Assembly: GCA_035547055.1 (NCBI GenBank)
Contig: DASZVN010000062.1
Span: forward strand, 1 to 14,074
Direction of reading: 5' to 3'
From: DASZVN01 sp035547055
GTDB lineage: Bacteria > Pseudomonadota > Alphaproteobacteria > Rhizobiales > Methylopilaceae
DNA: 14,074 bases
Position 1 is the stretch's first letter. Each line of letters starts with the position of its first letter. Positions 6,966-13,043 of this stretch are shown here, one piece after another. The position numbers and the translations under genes are program-made. The notes under the pieces are model-generated. The model saw nothing but the letters and a program-made list of their open reading frames with translations. It made no database searches and was not told the origin of the DNA.

Positions 6966-7741
6966 CCGGCCTGCCCGATCTCGGCGGCGGCGTCCTTCAG
7001 GGCCGGAAGGAAGGTCTCGCGCAGCTCGCCGCGGGTGATGCGCTGGGCGTGGGTCGAGACGTCGACGGCGCCGAGCGCCTCGCCGTCGCGGTCGATCACC
7101 GGCACCGCGATCGAGCGGAGCCCGCCCTCCAGCTCCTCGTCGACGATCGAGAAGCCCTGGTCGCGGTCGGCGCGGACGCGCTCGAGCAGGGCCTGCGGGT
7201 CGATGATGGTCGAGCGGGTATAGGCCTCGATCCGGGTGGCGCGAAGGCGGCGCCACACCTCGGCGTCGTCGAGGAAGCCGAGCAGGCAGCGGCCGAGCGC
7301 GGTGTGGAAGGCCGGCAGATGGCTGCCGACCGTCAGCACGCTCGCCATCAGCCGCCGCGTCGGCACCCGGGCGACATAGACGATGTCGGTGCCCTGGAGG
7401 ATCGCCGCCGACGAGGATTCGTGCAGGCGCTCGGAGAGGTCCTTCAGCAGCGGCTGGGCGCGGTCGATCCAGCTTTGCGAGGAGAGGTAGGCGAAGCCGA
7501 GGTCGAGGATCTTCGGCGCCAGCGCGAACTGGCGGCCGTCCTGCGCGACGTAGCCGAGCTCTGCCAGCGTACGGAGCACGCGGCGCGCGGCGGCACGCGA
7601 GAGGTCGGCCGCGGCGGCGGCCTCCGACAGCGTCATCGTGGGGCGCTGGCGGCCGAAGGCGGCGAGCACGGCGAGGCCCTTGGCCAGGGTCGCCATGAAC
7701 TCCTTGTCCTGCGCCGGCATCTCGCCGCCCGCTTTCGCCAT
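6962..7741 (-). CDS. IclR-family transcriptional regulator (PcaR/PcaU-like)
   Basis: A 259-residue regulator. Residues about 15-75 form the winged helix-turn-helix (LAKGLAVLAAFGRQRPTMTLSEAAAAADLSRAAARRVLRTLAELGYV split by the usual turn), followed by the IclR effector domain with typical segments GSHLPAFHTALGRCLLG, GFSIVDEELEGGLRSIAVPV and GALGAVDVSTHA. The style is closest to aromatic-catabolism regulators PcaR/PcaU/PobR. The start at ATG 7741 gives the family length and lies downstream of the predicted promoter; ATG 7720 or GTG 7780 are alternatives, and none has a strong ribosome-binding site. The open frame up to 7870 would pass through the promoter and is rejected. It is divergent from the transporter operon 171 bases away, its likely target, and overlaps yaiI downstream. 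The effector is unknown. Confidence 0.92.
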   Translation of the reverse strand: MAKAGGEMPAQDKEFMATLAKGLAVLAAFGRQRPTMTLSEAAAAADLSRAAARRVLRTLAELGYVAQDGRQFALAPKILDLGFAYLSSQSWIDRAQPLLKDLSERLHESSSAAILQGTDIVYVARVPTRRLMASVLTVGSHLPAFHTALGRCLLGFLDDAEVWRRLRATRIEAYTRSTIIDPQALLERVRADRDQGFSIVDEELEGGLRSIAVPVIDRDGEALGAVDVSTHAQRITRGELRETFLPALKDAAAEIGQAG

Positions 7742-7805
7742 CGCCGATACCGTTCGGGCCCGAGAGTTCGCGGTTGACACGGCGCCCGCTCTATCTGAGA
7801 GTTGC

Positions 7806-7851
7806 GGTCGATAAGCGAACGCTTGTGCGTATATCGAACATTCGGCGTTCG
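7806..7851. promoter_or_regulatory. PcaR-like operator sites in the divergent promoter region
   Basis: Read on the minus strand, 7839-7825 is GTTCGATATACGCAC, which matches the PcaR operator GTTCGATAATCGCAC (from memory) at 13 of 15 positions. A second, weaker copy, GTTCGCTTATCGACC (7820-7806), matches at 11 of 15 and is shifted by 19 bp, about two helical turns. A third half-site makes the inverted pair CGAAC (7835-7839), 7 bases, GTTCG (7847-7851). The clustering in the only divergent region suggests binding by the adjacent IclR protein. This is inference from similarity. Confidence 0.6.
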
Positions 7852-7858
7852 TCGTCAA
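7830..7858 (-). promoter_or_regulatory. Candidate sigma70-type promoter of iclR
   Basis: On the minus strand TTGACG (7858-7853) is followed after 17 bases by GATATA (7835-7830); TATACG at 19 bases is an alternative -10. The inverted pair CGAAC/GTTCG (7835-7851) fills the spacer and the PcaR-like site covers the -10, so regulator binding would block it, suggesting autorepression. A perfect TTGACA on the plus strand at 7774-7779 lacks a convincing -10, so no promoter is assigned to the transporter operon. Confidence 0.45.
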
Positions 7859-7901
7859 CGGCCGGCGCACCGTGGACGAGCGCTTCAGAAGACGGCGCCG
7901 G

Positions 7902-7906
7902 GGAGG
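7902..7906 (+). promoter_or_regulatory. Ribosome-binding site of the solute-binding protein gene
   Basis: GGAGG lies five bases before ATG 7912 and decides this start over the in-frame codon at 7774, which would put 46 unrelated residues before a good Tat signal peptide. Confidence 0.8.
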
Positions 7907-7911
7907 ATCGC

Positions 7912-9237
7912 ATGACCGAGGGCCGCAACCGCGGCGGCATCAGCCGTCGCACGCTTCTCAGCTACTCCGCCGGCGCCGCGCTCGCGACCGGCGGCATCGC
8001 CATGCCGGCGATCGCCAAGGGCAAGACGGTGAAGATCGGCTATGTCAGCCCCTCGACCGGGCCGCTCGCCGACTTCGCCGCCGCCGACGACTTCATCTTC
8101 GGCGCCTACGCCAAGGCGACCAAGGACGGTATCAAGGTCGGCGGCAAGACCATGCCGGTCGAGGTCATCCGCAAGGACAGCCAGTCCGACGCCAACCGCG
8201 CCGCCCAGGTGGCGAAGGACCTCATCGTCCAGGACAAGATCGACCTGATGATGGTCGGCAACACGCCGGAGACCACCAACCCGGTCTCGACCCAGTGCGA
8301 GATCGAGCAGGTGCCGTGCATCTCCTCGCTGGCGCCGTGGCAGTCGTGGTTCGTCGGCCGCCAGGCCAACCCGACCGCGGCGCCGAGCGCGTGGAAGCCG
8401 TTCGACTACACCTATCACTTCTTCTGGGGCCTGGAGGACGTGATCGCCGTCTATACCGGGATGTGGGAGCAGCTTCAGACCGACAAGTCGGTCGGCGCGC
8501 TCTTCCCCAACGATGGCGACGGCAACGCCTGGGGCGACAAGCAGATCGGCTTCCCGCCGGTGCTCGCCAAGAAGGGCTTCAAGCTGACCGACCCCGGCCG
8601 CTACCAGGACCTGACCGACAATTTCGCCGCCCAGATCTCGACCTTCAAGAACGCGAAGTGCGACATCGTCACCGGCGTGATGCTGCCGCCCGACTTCACT
8701 ACCTTCTGGAAGCAGGCGCTGCAGCAGGGCTTCAAGCCCAAGGTCGCGACCATGGGCAAGGCGATCCTGTTCCCGGCCGCGGTCGAGGCGCTCGGCCGCG
8801 ACGGCAACAACCTGTCGTCCGAGGTGTGGTGGACGCCGAACCACCCCTTCAAGTCGTCGCTCAACGGGATGAGCGCGAAGGCGCTCGCCGACGCCTACAC
8901 CAAGGCGACCGGCAAGCAGTGGACCCAGCCGATCGGCTTCGCCCATGCGCTCCTGGAGATCGCGACCGACGTGCTGAAGCGCACCACCGCCGTCGACGAC
9001 GCCGACGCCACGGTGAAGGCGATCCGCGCGACCAGGCTCGACACCATCGTCGGCCATATCGCCTGGGACGGGAAGGGCGTGCCGCCCTTCGCGGCGAAGA
9101 ACGTCTGCAAGACGCCGCTCGTCGGCGGCCAGTGGCGGCTCCGCGGATCGAGCGGCAACCACTACGACATCGTCATCACCGAGAACGCCACCGCCCCGAT
9201 GATCCCGACCGGCGGCAAGATGGAGCCGATCGCGTAG
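7912..9237 (+). CDS. ABC importer periplasmic solute-binding protein (Peripla_BP_6, LivK-like), Tat-exported
   Basis: A 441-residue protein. The N-terminus has a twin-arginine signal: SRRTLLSYSAG (Arg12, Arg13), a hydrophobic stretch and a cleavage site near MPAIA/KGK (residue 35/36), so it is probably exported folded through Tat. The mature part begins KTVKIGYVSPSTGPLADFA, the first strand and ligand loop of type I leucine-binding-type proteins. Later segments fit the same fold: VIRKDSQSDANRAAQVAKDLI, DKIDLMMVGNTPETTNP and the C-terminal WDGKGVPPFAAKNVCKTPLVGGQW. Members of this family bind amino acids, urea, amides or aromatic acids, and the ligand cannot be read from sequence. It is rich in Trp and Tyr in the pocket region (APWQSWFVG, YTYHFFWG), which would fit an aromatic ligand. 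It is first in the transporter block and followed by a repeat-rich gap. Confidence 0.92.
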   Translation: MTEGRNRGGISRRTLLSYSAGAALATGGIAMPAIAKGKTVKIGYVSPSTGPLADFAAADDFIFGAYAKATKDGIKVGGKTMPVEVIRKDSQSDANRAAQVAKDLIVQDKIDLMMVGNTPETTNPVSTQCEIEQVPCISSLAPWQSWFVGRQANPTAAPSAWKPFDYTYHFFWGLEDVIAVYTGMWEQLQTDKSVGALFPNDGDGNAWGDKQIGFPPVLAKKGFKLTDPGRYQDLTDNFAAQISTFKNAKCDIVTGVMLPPDFTTFWKQALQQGFKPKVATMGKAILFPAAVEALGRDGNNLSSEVWWTPNHPFKSSLNGMSAKALADAYTKATGKQWTQPIGFAHALLEIATDVLKRTTAVDDADATVKAIRATRLDTIVGHIAWDGKGVPPFAAKNVCKTPLVGGQWRLRGSSGNHYDIVITENATAPMIPTGGKMEPIA

Positions 9238-9259
9238 CGGACCGGGACGCGCGGCGCCT

Positions 9260-9293
9260 CCTCCACCATGCTTCGCATGGTCCCCCTCCCCCG
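9260..9293 (+). repeat. 34-bp repeat, exact inverted partner of 11330-11363
   Basis: These 34 bases contain the short palindrome CCATGCTTCGCATGG and a run of C-rich sequence. Their reverse complement occurs exactly at 11330-11363, on the other side of livG and livH. This is part of an intergenic repeat family, with no transposase nearby. Confidence 0.85.
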
Positions 9294-9327
9294 CTGGCGT
9301 GGGGGAGGAACCGGCCGCAGCGCTGAT

Positions 9328-9350
9328 CCTCCCCCGTGGAACGGGGGAGG
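9328..9350. terminator. Strong GC hairpin after the solute-binding protein gene (possible mRNA-stabiliser or attenuator)
   Basis: CCTCCCCCGT (9328-9337), loop GGA, ACGGGGGAGG (9341-9350) forms a perfect 10-bp stem about 90 bases after the stop codon. There is no T run, so it is not a classic intrinsic terminator. Its position between a binding protein and its ATPase/permease genes is where REP hairpins protect upstream mRNA or lower downstream expression. Confidence 0.45.
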
Positions 9351-9394
9351 TGGCGAGCGCGGCGAGCCGGAGGGGAGCCGACCTCGGCCTCTCC

Positions 9395-9485
9395 GTCATG
9401 GCCGGGCTTGTCCCGGCCATCCACGACTCCCGTCAGCCGCGGCGCCAGTCAAGTCGTGGATAGCCGGCCCAAGGCCGGCCATGAC
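9395..9485. repeat. 91-bp palindromic element with 11-bp inverted ends
   Basis: The ends GTCATGGCCGG (9395-9405) and CCGGCCATGAC (9475-9485) are perfect inverted repeats. Nested inside are a 9-bp hairpin (ATGGCCGGG 9398-9406, loop CTTGT, CCCGGCCAT 9412-9420), a 10-bp inverted pair ATCCACGACT (9419-9428) / AGTCGTGGAT (9452-9461), and GCCGGCC (9463-9469), CAA, GGCCGGC (9473-9479). Bases 9395-9422 recur exactly, inverted, at 12993-13020. It has no coding capacity and is MITE/REP-like. Confidence 0.8.
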
Positions 9486-9505
9486 GAGCGCAGAGATTGT
9501 CCTCG

Positions 9506-10297
9506 ATGCCACCCACCTCGGCGAGCGTTCCGCCACCCGTCGGTCAGGCCGCCACCCCGCCTCTCCTCCAGATCCGCGGGCTGTCGAAGGCGTTCGGCTC
9601 GGTGGTGGCGGCGGACGGCATCGACCTCGACGTCGGGAAAGGCGAGGCGCTCGGCATCATCGGGCCGAACGGCGCCGGCAAGACCACGCTGTTCAGCCTG
9701 ATCGCCGGCAGCATCCAGCCCGACCGCGGCACCATCCGCCTCGGCGGGCGCGACCTCGCCCACCTGCCGCAGCATGCGCGCTGCGCCGCCGGGATCGGCC
9801 GCACCCACCAGATCCCGCACCCGTTCGCCAACCTCACCGTGTTCGAGAACCTCCTGGTCGCCGCCGTCCACGGCAGCGGGCGGAGCGAGCGCGACGCGGC
9901 CGATTTCTGTGCCGGCATCCTCGCGACCACCTCGCTCCTGCCGCAGGCCAATCGCCTGTCGGGCTCGCTGCCTCTCCTCGCGCGCAAGCGCCTGGAGCTC
10001 GCCCGCGCGCTCGCGACCGGGCCGGAGCTGCTCCTCCTCGACGAAACCGCGGGCGGCCTGACCGAGGCCGAGTGCGGCGCCCTGGTCGAGACCATCGCGG
10101 CGATCCGCGCCGGCGGCGTCACCGTGATCTGGATCGAGCACGTCGTCCATGCTCTCCTCGCGGTGGTCGAGCGGCTGATCGTGCTCGATTTCGGCAAGAA
10201 GATCGCCGAAGGGAAGCCGCGCGCGGTGATGGCCTCGCCCGAAGTGCGGGCGATCTACATGGGCATCGCCGCCGGTGCGGCGGAGGGGAGCGCATGA
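9506..10297 (+). CDS. ABC importer ATPase, LivG-type, with degenerate signature motif
   Basis: A 263-residue cytoplasmic ATPase that would power the importer. Walker A is GPNGAGKTT (residues 53-61), Q-loop Gln102 lies in THQIPHPF, Walker B is LLLLDE (175-180, catalytic Glu180), and the switch His212 is in IEHVV. The IGRTHQI and LTVFENLLVAAVHG segments are LivG-like. The signature region reads LSGSLPLLARKRLELARAL, lacking the glycine-glutamine of LSGGQ or the YGQQR of standard LivG, so its nucleotide-sandwich contact is altered. ATG 9506 is used; TTG 9497 is an alternative, and neither has a strong ribosome-binding site. The stop overlaps the livH start by four bases (ATGA). No LivF partner is in the window. 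Confidence 0.9.
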   Translation: MPPTSASVPPPVGQAATPPLLQIRGLSKAFGSVVAADGIDLDVGKGEALGIIGPNGAGKTTLFSLIAGSIQPDRGTIRLGGRDLAHLPQHARCAAGIGRTHQIPHPFANLTVFENLLVAAVHGSGRSERDAADFCAGILATTSLLPQANRLSGSLPLLARKRLELARALATGPELLLLDETAGGLTEAECGALVETIAAIRAGGVTVIWIEHVVHALLAVVERLIVLDFGKKIAEGKPRAVMASPEVRAIYMGIAAGAAEGSA

Positions 10298-11163
10298 GCG
10301 GCTGGGCCAACACGCTGATCCAGGGCGTGCTGCTCGGCGGGCTCTATGCGCTGTTCGCGGCCGGGCTGTCGGTGATCTTCGGGGTGATGCGCCTCGTCAA
10401 CCTCGCCCATGGCGACCTCATCGTGCTGGCCGCCTTCGTCATCCTGACGCTCACGACCGCGCTCGGGCTCGACCCCTGGACGGCGACCCTGGTCGCGCTG
10501 CCGATCCTGTTCGCGGTCGGCTACGCGCTGCAGTTCGTGCTGCTGAACCGCACCCTCGGCCACGACCTCCTGCCGCCGCTTCTCGTCACCTTCGGCCTCT
10601 CCATCGTCATCGAGAACGGCCTGTTGCAGGTGTTCTCGGCCGACAGCCGCCGCCTCGACGCCGGGCCGATCGAGACCTCCTCGCTCGCGCTCGGCCACGG
10701 CGTCGCGGTCGGCGTGGTGCCGCTCCTGACGCTGGTCTCGGCGGTCGCGGTGATCCTCCTGCTGAACCTCCTGTTCTACCGCACCCGGCTCGGCCGCGCC
10801 TTCCGCGCCACCTCCGACGACGCCGAGATGGCGGCGCTGATGGGGATCGACCACCGCCGCACCTTCGCCGCGGCGATGGGGGTGGCGCTGGTCGTGGTCG
10901 CGATCGCCGCGCTCTATCTCGGCATGCGGGCGAATTTCGACCCGACCGCGGGGCCGGGCCGGCTGCTCTATGCCTTCGAGGCGGTGATCATCGGCGGCAT
11001 CGGCAGCTTCTGGGGAACGCTCGCCGGCGGGGTCGTGATCGGCGTGGCGCAGACGGTGGGCGCGCGGATCAATCCGGAATGGCAGATCCTCGCCGGCCAC
11101 CTCGCCTTCCTCGTGGTTCTGGTGCTCAGGCCGCGCGGCTTCTTCCCCCGCGCGGTGGATTGA
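10294..11163 (+). CDS. ABC importer inner-membrane permease, LivH-type
   Basis: A 289-residue membrane protein with about eight hydrophobic segments. It begins LIQGVLLGGLYALFAAGLSVIFGVMRLVNLAHGDL, in two recognisable parts, the hallmark of LivH permeases. The ATPase-coupling loop (TRLGRAFRATSDDAEMAALMGID) is the classic EAA-like loop of this family, and AFEAVIIGGIGSFWGTLAGGVVIG is the conserved C-terminal motif. ATG 10294 overlaps the livG stop by four bases and is preceded by GGAGGGGAG, supporting strong coupled translation. It would pair with the LivM protein to make the translocation path. The open frame upstream as far as 9268 is antisense-free noise through livG in another frame and is not part of the protein. 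Confidence 0.93.
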   Translation: MSGWANTLIQGVLLGGLYALFAAGLSVIFGVMRLVNLAHGDLIVLAAFVILTLTTALGLDPWTATLVALPILFAVGYALQFVLLNRTLGHDLLPPLLVTFGLSIVIENGLLQVFSADSRRLDAGPIETSSLALGHGVAVGVVPLLTLVSAVAVILLLNLLFYRTRLGRAFRATSDDAEMAALMGIDHRRTFAAAMGVALVVVAIAALYLGMRANFDPTAGPGRLLYAFEAVIIGGIGSFWGTLAGGVVIGVAQTVGARINPEWQILAGHLAFLVVLVLRPRGFFPRAVD

Positions 11164-11397
11164 GATGTTCTCGCCTCAAAACGGCCCCCTCCGGCTCGCT
11201 GCGCTCGCCACCTCCCCCGCACAGAAGTCGGGCCTGCCCGACTTCTGCACTCCAGAGCTGACATCGGGCAGACCCGATGTCAGGCAGGGGAGGATCGACG
11301 CTGCGGCTTGGATCCTCCCCTGTCGCAGACGGGGGAGGGGGACCATGCGAAGCATGGTGGAGGGGGCCTGCCCGCTCAGGCCGAATGTGCGCTCGTG
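11164..11397. repeat. Repeat-rich spacer between livH and livM
   Basis: These 234 bases hold stacked hairpins and no gene. One is CAGAAGTCGGGC (11222-11233), CT, GCCCGACTTCTG (11236-11247), 12 bp perfect. The next is CTGACATCGGG (11258-11268), CAGA, CCCGATGTCAG (11273-11283), 11 bp perfect. A G-rich segment follows at 11330-11363, the exact inverse of 9260-9293. Such spacers are unusual between two permease genes that must be made in equal amounts. Confidence 0.75.
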
Positions 11398-12489
11398 ATG
11401 GACGCCGCCGCCGACAACCGCCCAGCCTCGCCCGCCGTGCAGGGCGCCCGCGTCGAGACCGCGACCGGGCTGTCGCGGCTCGTGCTGTTCGCCGGTCTCG
11501 TCGTGGTCGTGGTGTTCGCGGCGCTGCCGAGCTTCGCCGGGCGCGAGGCGGTGCAGAACCTCATCTTCGTGTTCTACATGCTGGCGCTGGCGGAGATGTG
11601 GAACCTCCTCGCCGGCTATGCCGGGCTGGTCTCGGTCGGCCAGCAGGCCTTCGTCGGCCTCGGTGGCTATCTCCTGTTCGCCTCGGCGATCATGGCCGGC
11701 ATCGACCCGCTCGTCGCGATCCCGCTCGCCGGGATCGGCGCCGGCCTCGCCGCGCTGATCGCGGCGCCGGTCATCTTCCGCCTGCGCGGCGCCTATTTCG
11801 CCATCGGCACCTGGGTCGTCGCCGAGGTGTGGCGGCTGATCTTCGCCCAGATCCGCGATCTCGGCGGCGGCACCGGCATGTCGCTGCCGACCTCGGTGGT
11901 GAACTCCCTCCCCGGCCTCCACGCCATCCGCGAGCTGTTCGACGTGCGCATCCCGGCGGCGCGCGACATTCTCGACTACTGGGTCGCGCTCGCGATCGCG
12001 GTGCTCGCCATCGCCGCCGCCTATGCCGTCCTGCGCTCGCGGCTCGGCCTCGCGCTCTCGGCGATCCGCGACTCGGAGGCAGCGTCCGGCAGCGCCGGGG
12101 TGAACAATTTCCGCACCAAGCTCCTGGTCTACGTCTTCACCGCAGTCGGCACCGGGATGGTCGGCGCGCTGATCTATCTCCAGAAGGCGCGCATCTCGCC
12201 GGACTCCGCCTTCTCGGTGCTGGACTGGACCGCCTATGTCATCGTCATCGTGGTGATCGGCGGCATCGGCACGCTGGAAGGGCCGATCGTCGGCGTGCTG
12301 GTGTTCTACCTGCTCCAGACCTACCTCGCCGACTACGGCACCTGGTACCTGATCCTGCTCGGCGCCCTCGCGATCGCGGTGATGCTGCTCGCGCCTTACG
12401 GCCTCTGGGGCTTCGTCGCCCGCCGCTTCGGCCTCGTACTGCTGCCGGTCCGGCGTCGGCTGGTTTTGCCGAAGGACCCGACGATGTAG
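11398..12489 (+). CDS. ABC importer inner-membrane permease, LivM-type
   Basis: A 363-residue membrane protein with eight to ten hydrophobic segments. Family hallmarks are NLIFVFYMLALAEMWNLLAG, then YAGLVSVGQQAFVGLGGY, RLRGAYFAIGTWVVAEVWRL, the coupling loop SRLGLALSAIRDSEAASGSAGVN and GGIGTLEGPIVG near the end. The ALAMRDNE/EAA loop is recognisable as SAIRDSEAA. ATG 11398 gives the usual length, but no ribosome-binding site is visible; GTG 11395 is adjacent, and a TTG at 11308 in the same frame lies in repeat sequence. The short C-terminal tail (VRRRLVLPKDPTM) shows that no ATPase domain is fused, as happens in some LivM proteins. The NTF2-like gene follows after 24 bases, so the two are probably cotranscribed. 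Confidence 0.92.
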   Translation: MDAAADNRPASPAVQGARVETATGLSRLVLFAGLVVVVVFAALPSFAGREAVQNLIFVFYMLALAEMWNLLAGYAGLVSVGQQAFVGLGGYLLFASAIMAGIDPLVAIPLAGIGAGLAALIAAPVIFRLRGAYFAIGTWVVAEVWRLIFAQIRDLGGGTGMSLPTSVVNSLPGLHAIRELFDVRIPAARDILDYWVALAIAVLAIAAAYAVLRSRLGLALSAIRDSEAASGSAGVNNFRTKLLVYVFTAVGTGMVGALIYLQKARISPDSAFSVLDWTAYVIVIVVIGGIGTLEGPIVGVLVFYLLQTYLADYGTWYLILLGALAIAVMLLAPYGLWGFVARRFGLVLLPVRRRLVLPKDPTM

Positions 12490-12513
12490 CATCGCCGGAA
12501 ACGGAGGGACGCC

Positions 12514-12915
12514 ATGGCCGCCGAGGACAACATTGCGCTGATCAAGGCCTATTTCGCCGACCGGGCGCGGGGCGATGTCGACGCGGCGCTGAACCGCGTC
12601 ACCGACGACGTCACCCACAGCTTCATGTTCGAGATGCCGGGCGCGCCGAGCGTCTGGAAGGGCAAGCAGGGCCTCAAGGACTTCGCCGCCCACGTGAAGA
12701 AGATGCTGCCGCACGGCAGCTCCATGGACGTGCAGAAATGGCACGCGACCGACGATGCCGTCATCATGGAGGCGATCGGCAGCGGCAAGGCCCATAACGG
12801 CAAGGACTACAGGAACCGCTACTGCTTCATCTTCGATATCCGCGACGGCAAGATCGCCGCGATCCGCGAATACACCGACTCGCACTATTCGCGCGTGACG
12901 CTGGTCGGGCCCTGA
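12514..12915 (+). CDS. NTF2-like (SnoaL-type) superfamily protein
   Basis: A 133-residue cytosolic protein with the cone-shaped NTF2 fold pattern: N-terminal helices (IALIKAYFADRARGDVDAAL), a strand DVTHSFMFEMPG, WKGKQGLKDFAAHVKKML, and the C-terminal strands YCFIFDIRDGKIAAIREY with the typical DGKI-x-x-IREY ending. Family members include isomerases, cyclases, dehydratases and the beta subunits of ring-hydroxylating oxygenases. GGAGGG lies a few bases before ATG 12514. It sits between livM and a Rieske oxygenase on the same strand, so a small-molecule role in the same pathway is likely. The reaction cannot be named; conserved His, Asp and Tyr residues (HSFMF, DSHY) could form a polar pocket. 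Confidence 0.85.
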   Translation: MAAEDNIALIKAYFADRARGDVDAALNRVTDDVTHSFMFEMPGAPSVWKGKQGLKDFAAHVKKMLPHGSSMDVQKWHATDDAVIMEAIGSGKAHNGKDYRNRYCFIFDIRDGKIAAIREYTDSHYSRVTLVGP

Positions 12916-12920
12916 CGTGT

Positions 12921-12990
12921 CTTCGTAGGGTGGGCGTCGGCACAGCCGATGCCCACGACGTGGGCATGTTCGCATGCCCACCCTACGAAG
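12921..12990. repeat. 70-bp palindromic element with 15-bp inverted ends (copy 2)
   Basis: The ends CTTCGTAGGGTGGGC (12921-12935) and GCCCACCCTACGAAG (12976-12990) are perfect inverted repeats. Inside are GTGGGC-GTCGGC / GCCGAT-GCCCAC around ACA (one wobble pair) and GGGCATG (12962-12968), TTCG, CATGCCC (12973-12979). The RNA could fold as one long hairpin or as two. It belongs to the same family as 1716-1856. Confidence 0.8.
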
Positions 12991-12992
12991 GA

Positions 12993-13020
12993 GGATGGCC
13001 GGGACAAGCCCGGCCATGAC
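12993..13020. repeat. 28-bp palindrome, exact inverse of 9395-9422
   Basis: A 9-bp stem ATGGCCGGG / CCCGGCCAT around ACAAG, identical on the reverse strand to the left part of the 91-bp element. It lies 23 bases before the Rieske oxygenase start. Confidence 0.8.
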
Positions 13021-13043
13021 GACGGAGAGCCAGGAGAGCAGAT

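Noticed and set aside
7774..7911. 46-codon N-terminal extension of the solute-binding protein
   Set aside because: It would bury the Tat signal peptide; GGAGG at 7902-7906 marks ATG 7912.
9260..9485. CRISPR array
   Set aside because: The repeats are inverted, nested and unevenly spaced, with no direct repeat-spacer periodicity.
9268..10293. In-frame upstream extension of livH across livG
   Set aside because: The translation is Arg/Pro-rich noise in another frame of livG; LivH begins normally at ATG 10294 with a ribosome-binding site.
9260..11363. Composite transposon carrying livG-livH between 34-bp inverted repeats
   Set aside because: No transposase or target duplication is visible, and the repeats belong to a wider intergenic palindrome family found in other gaps of the window.
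11176..13017. A 613-codon minus-strand open frame over livM and the NTF2-like gene
   Set aside because: Its translation is repetitive and charged, and crosses repeat elements; both plus-strand genes are well supported.
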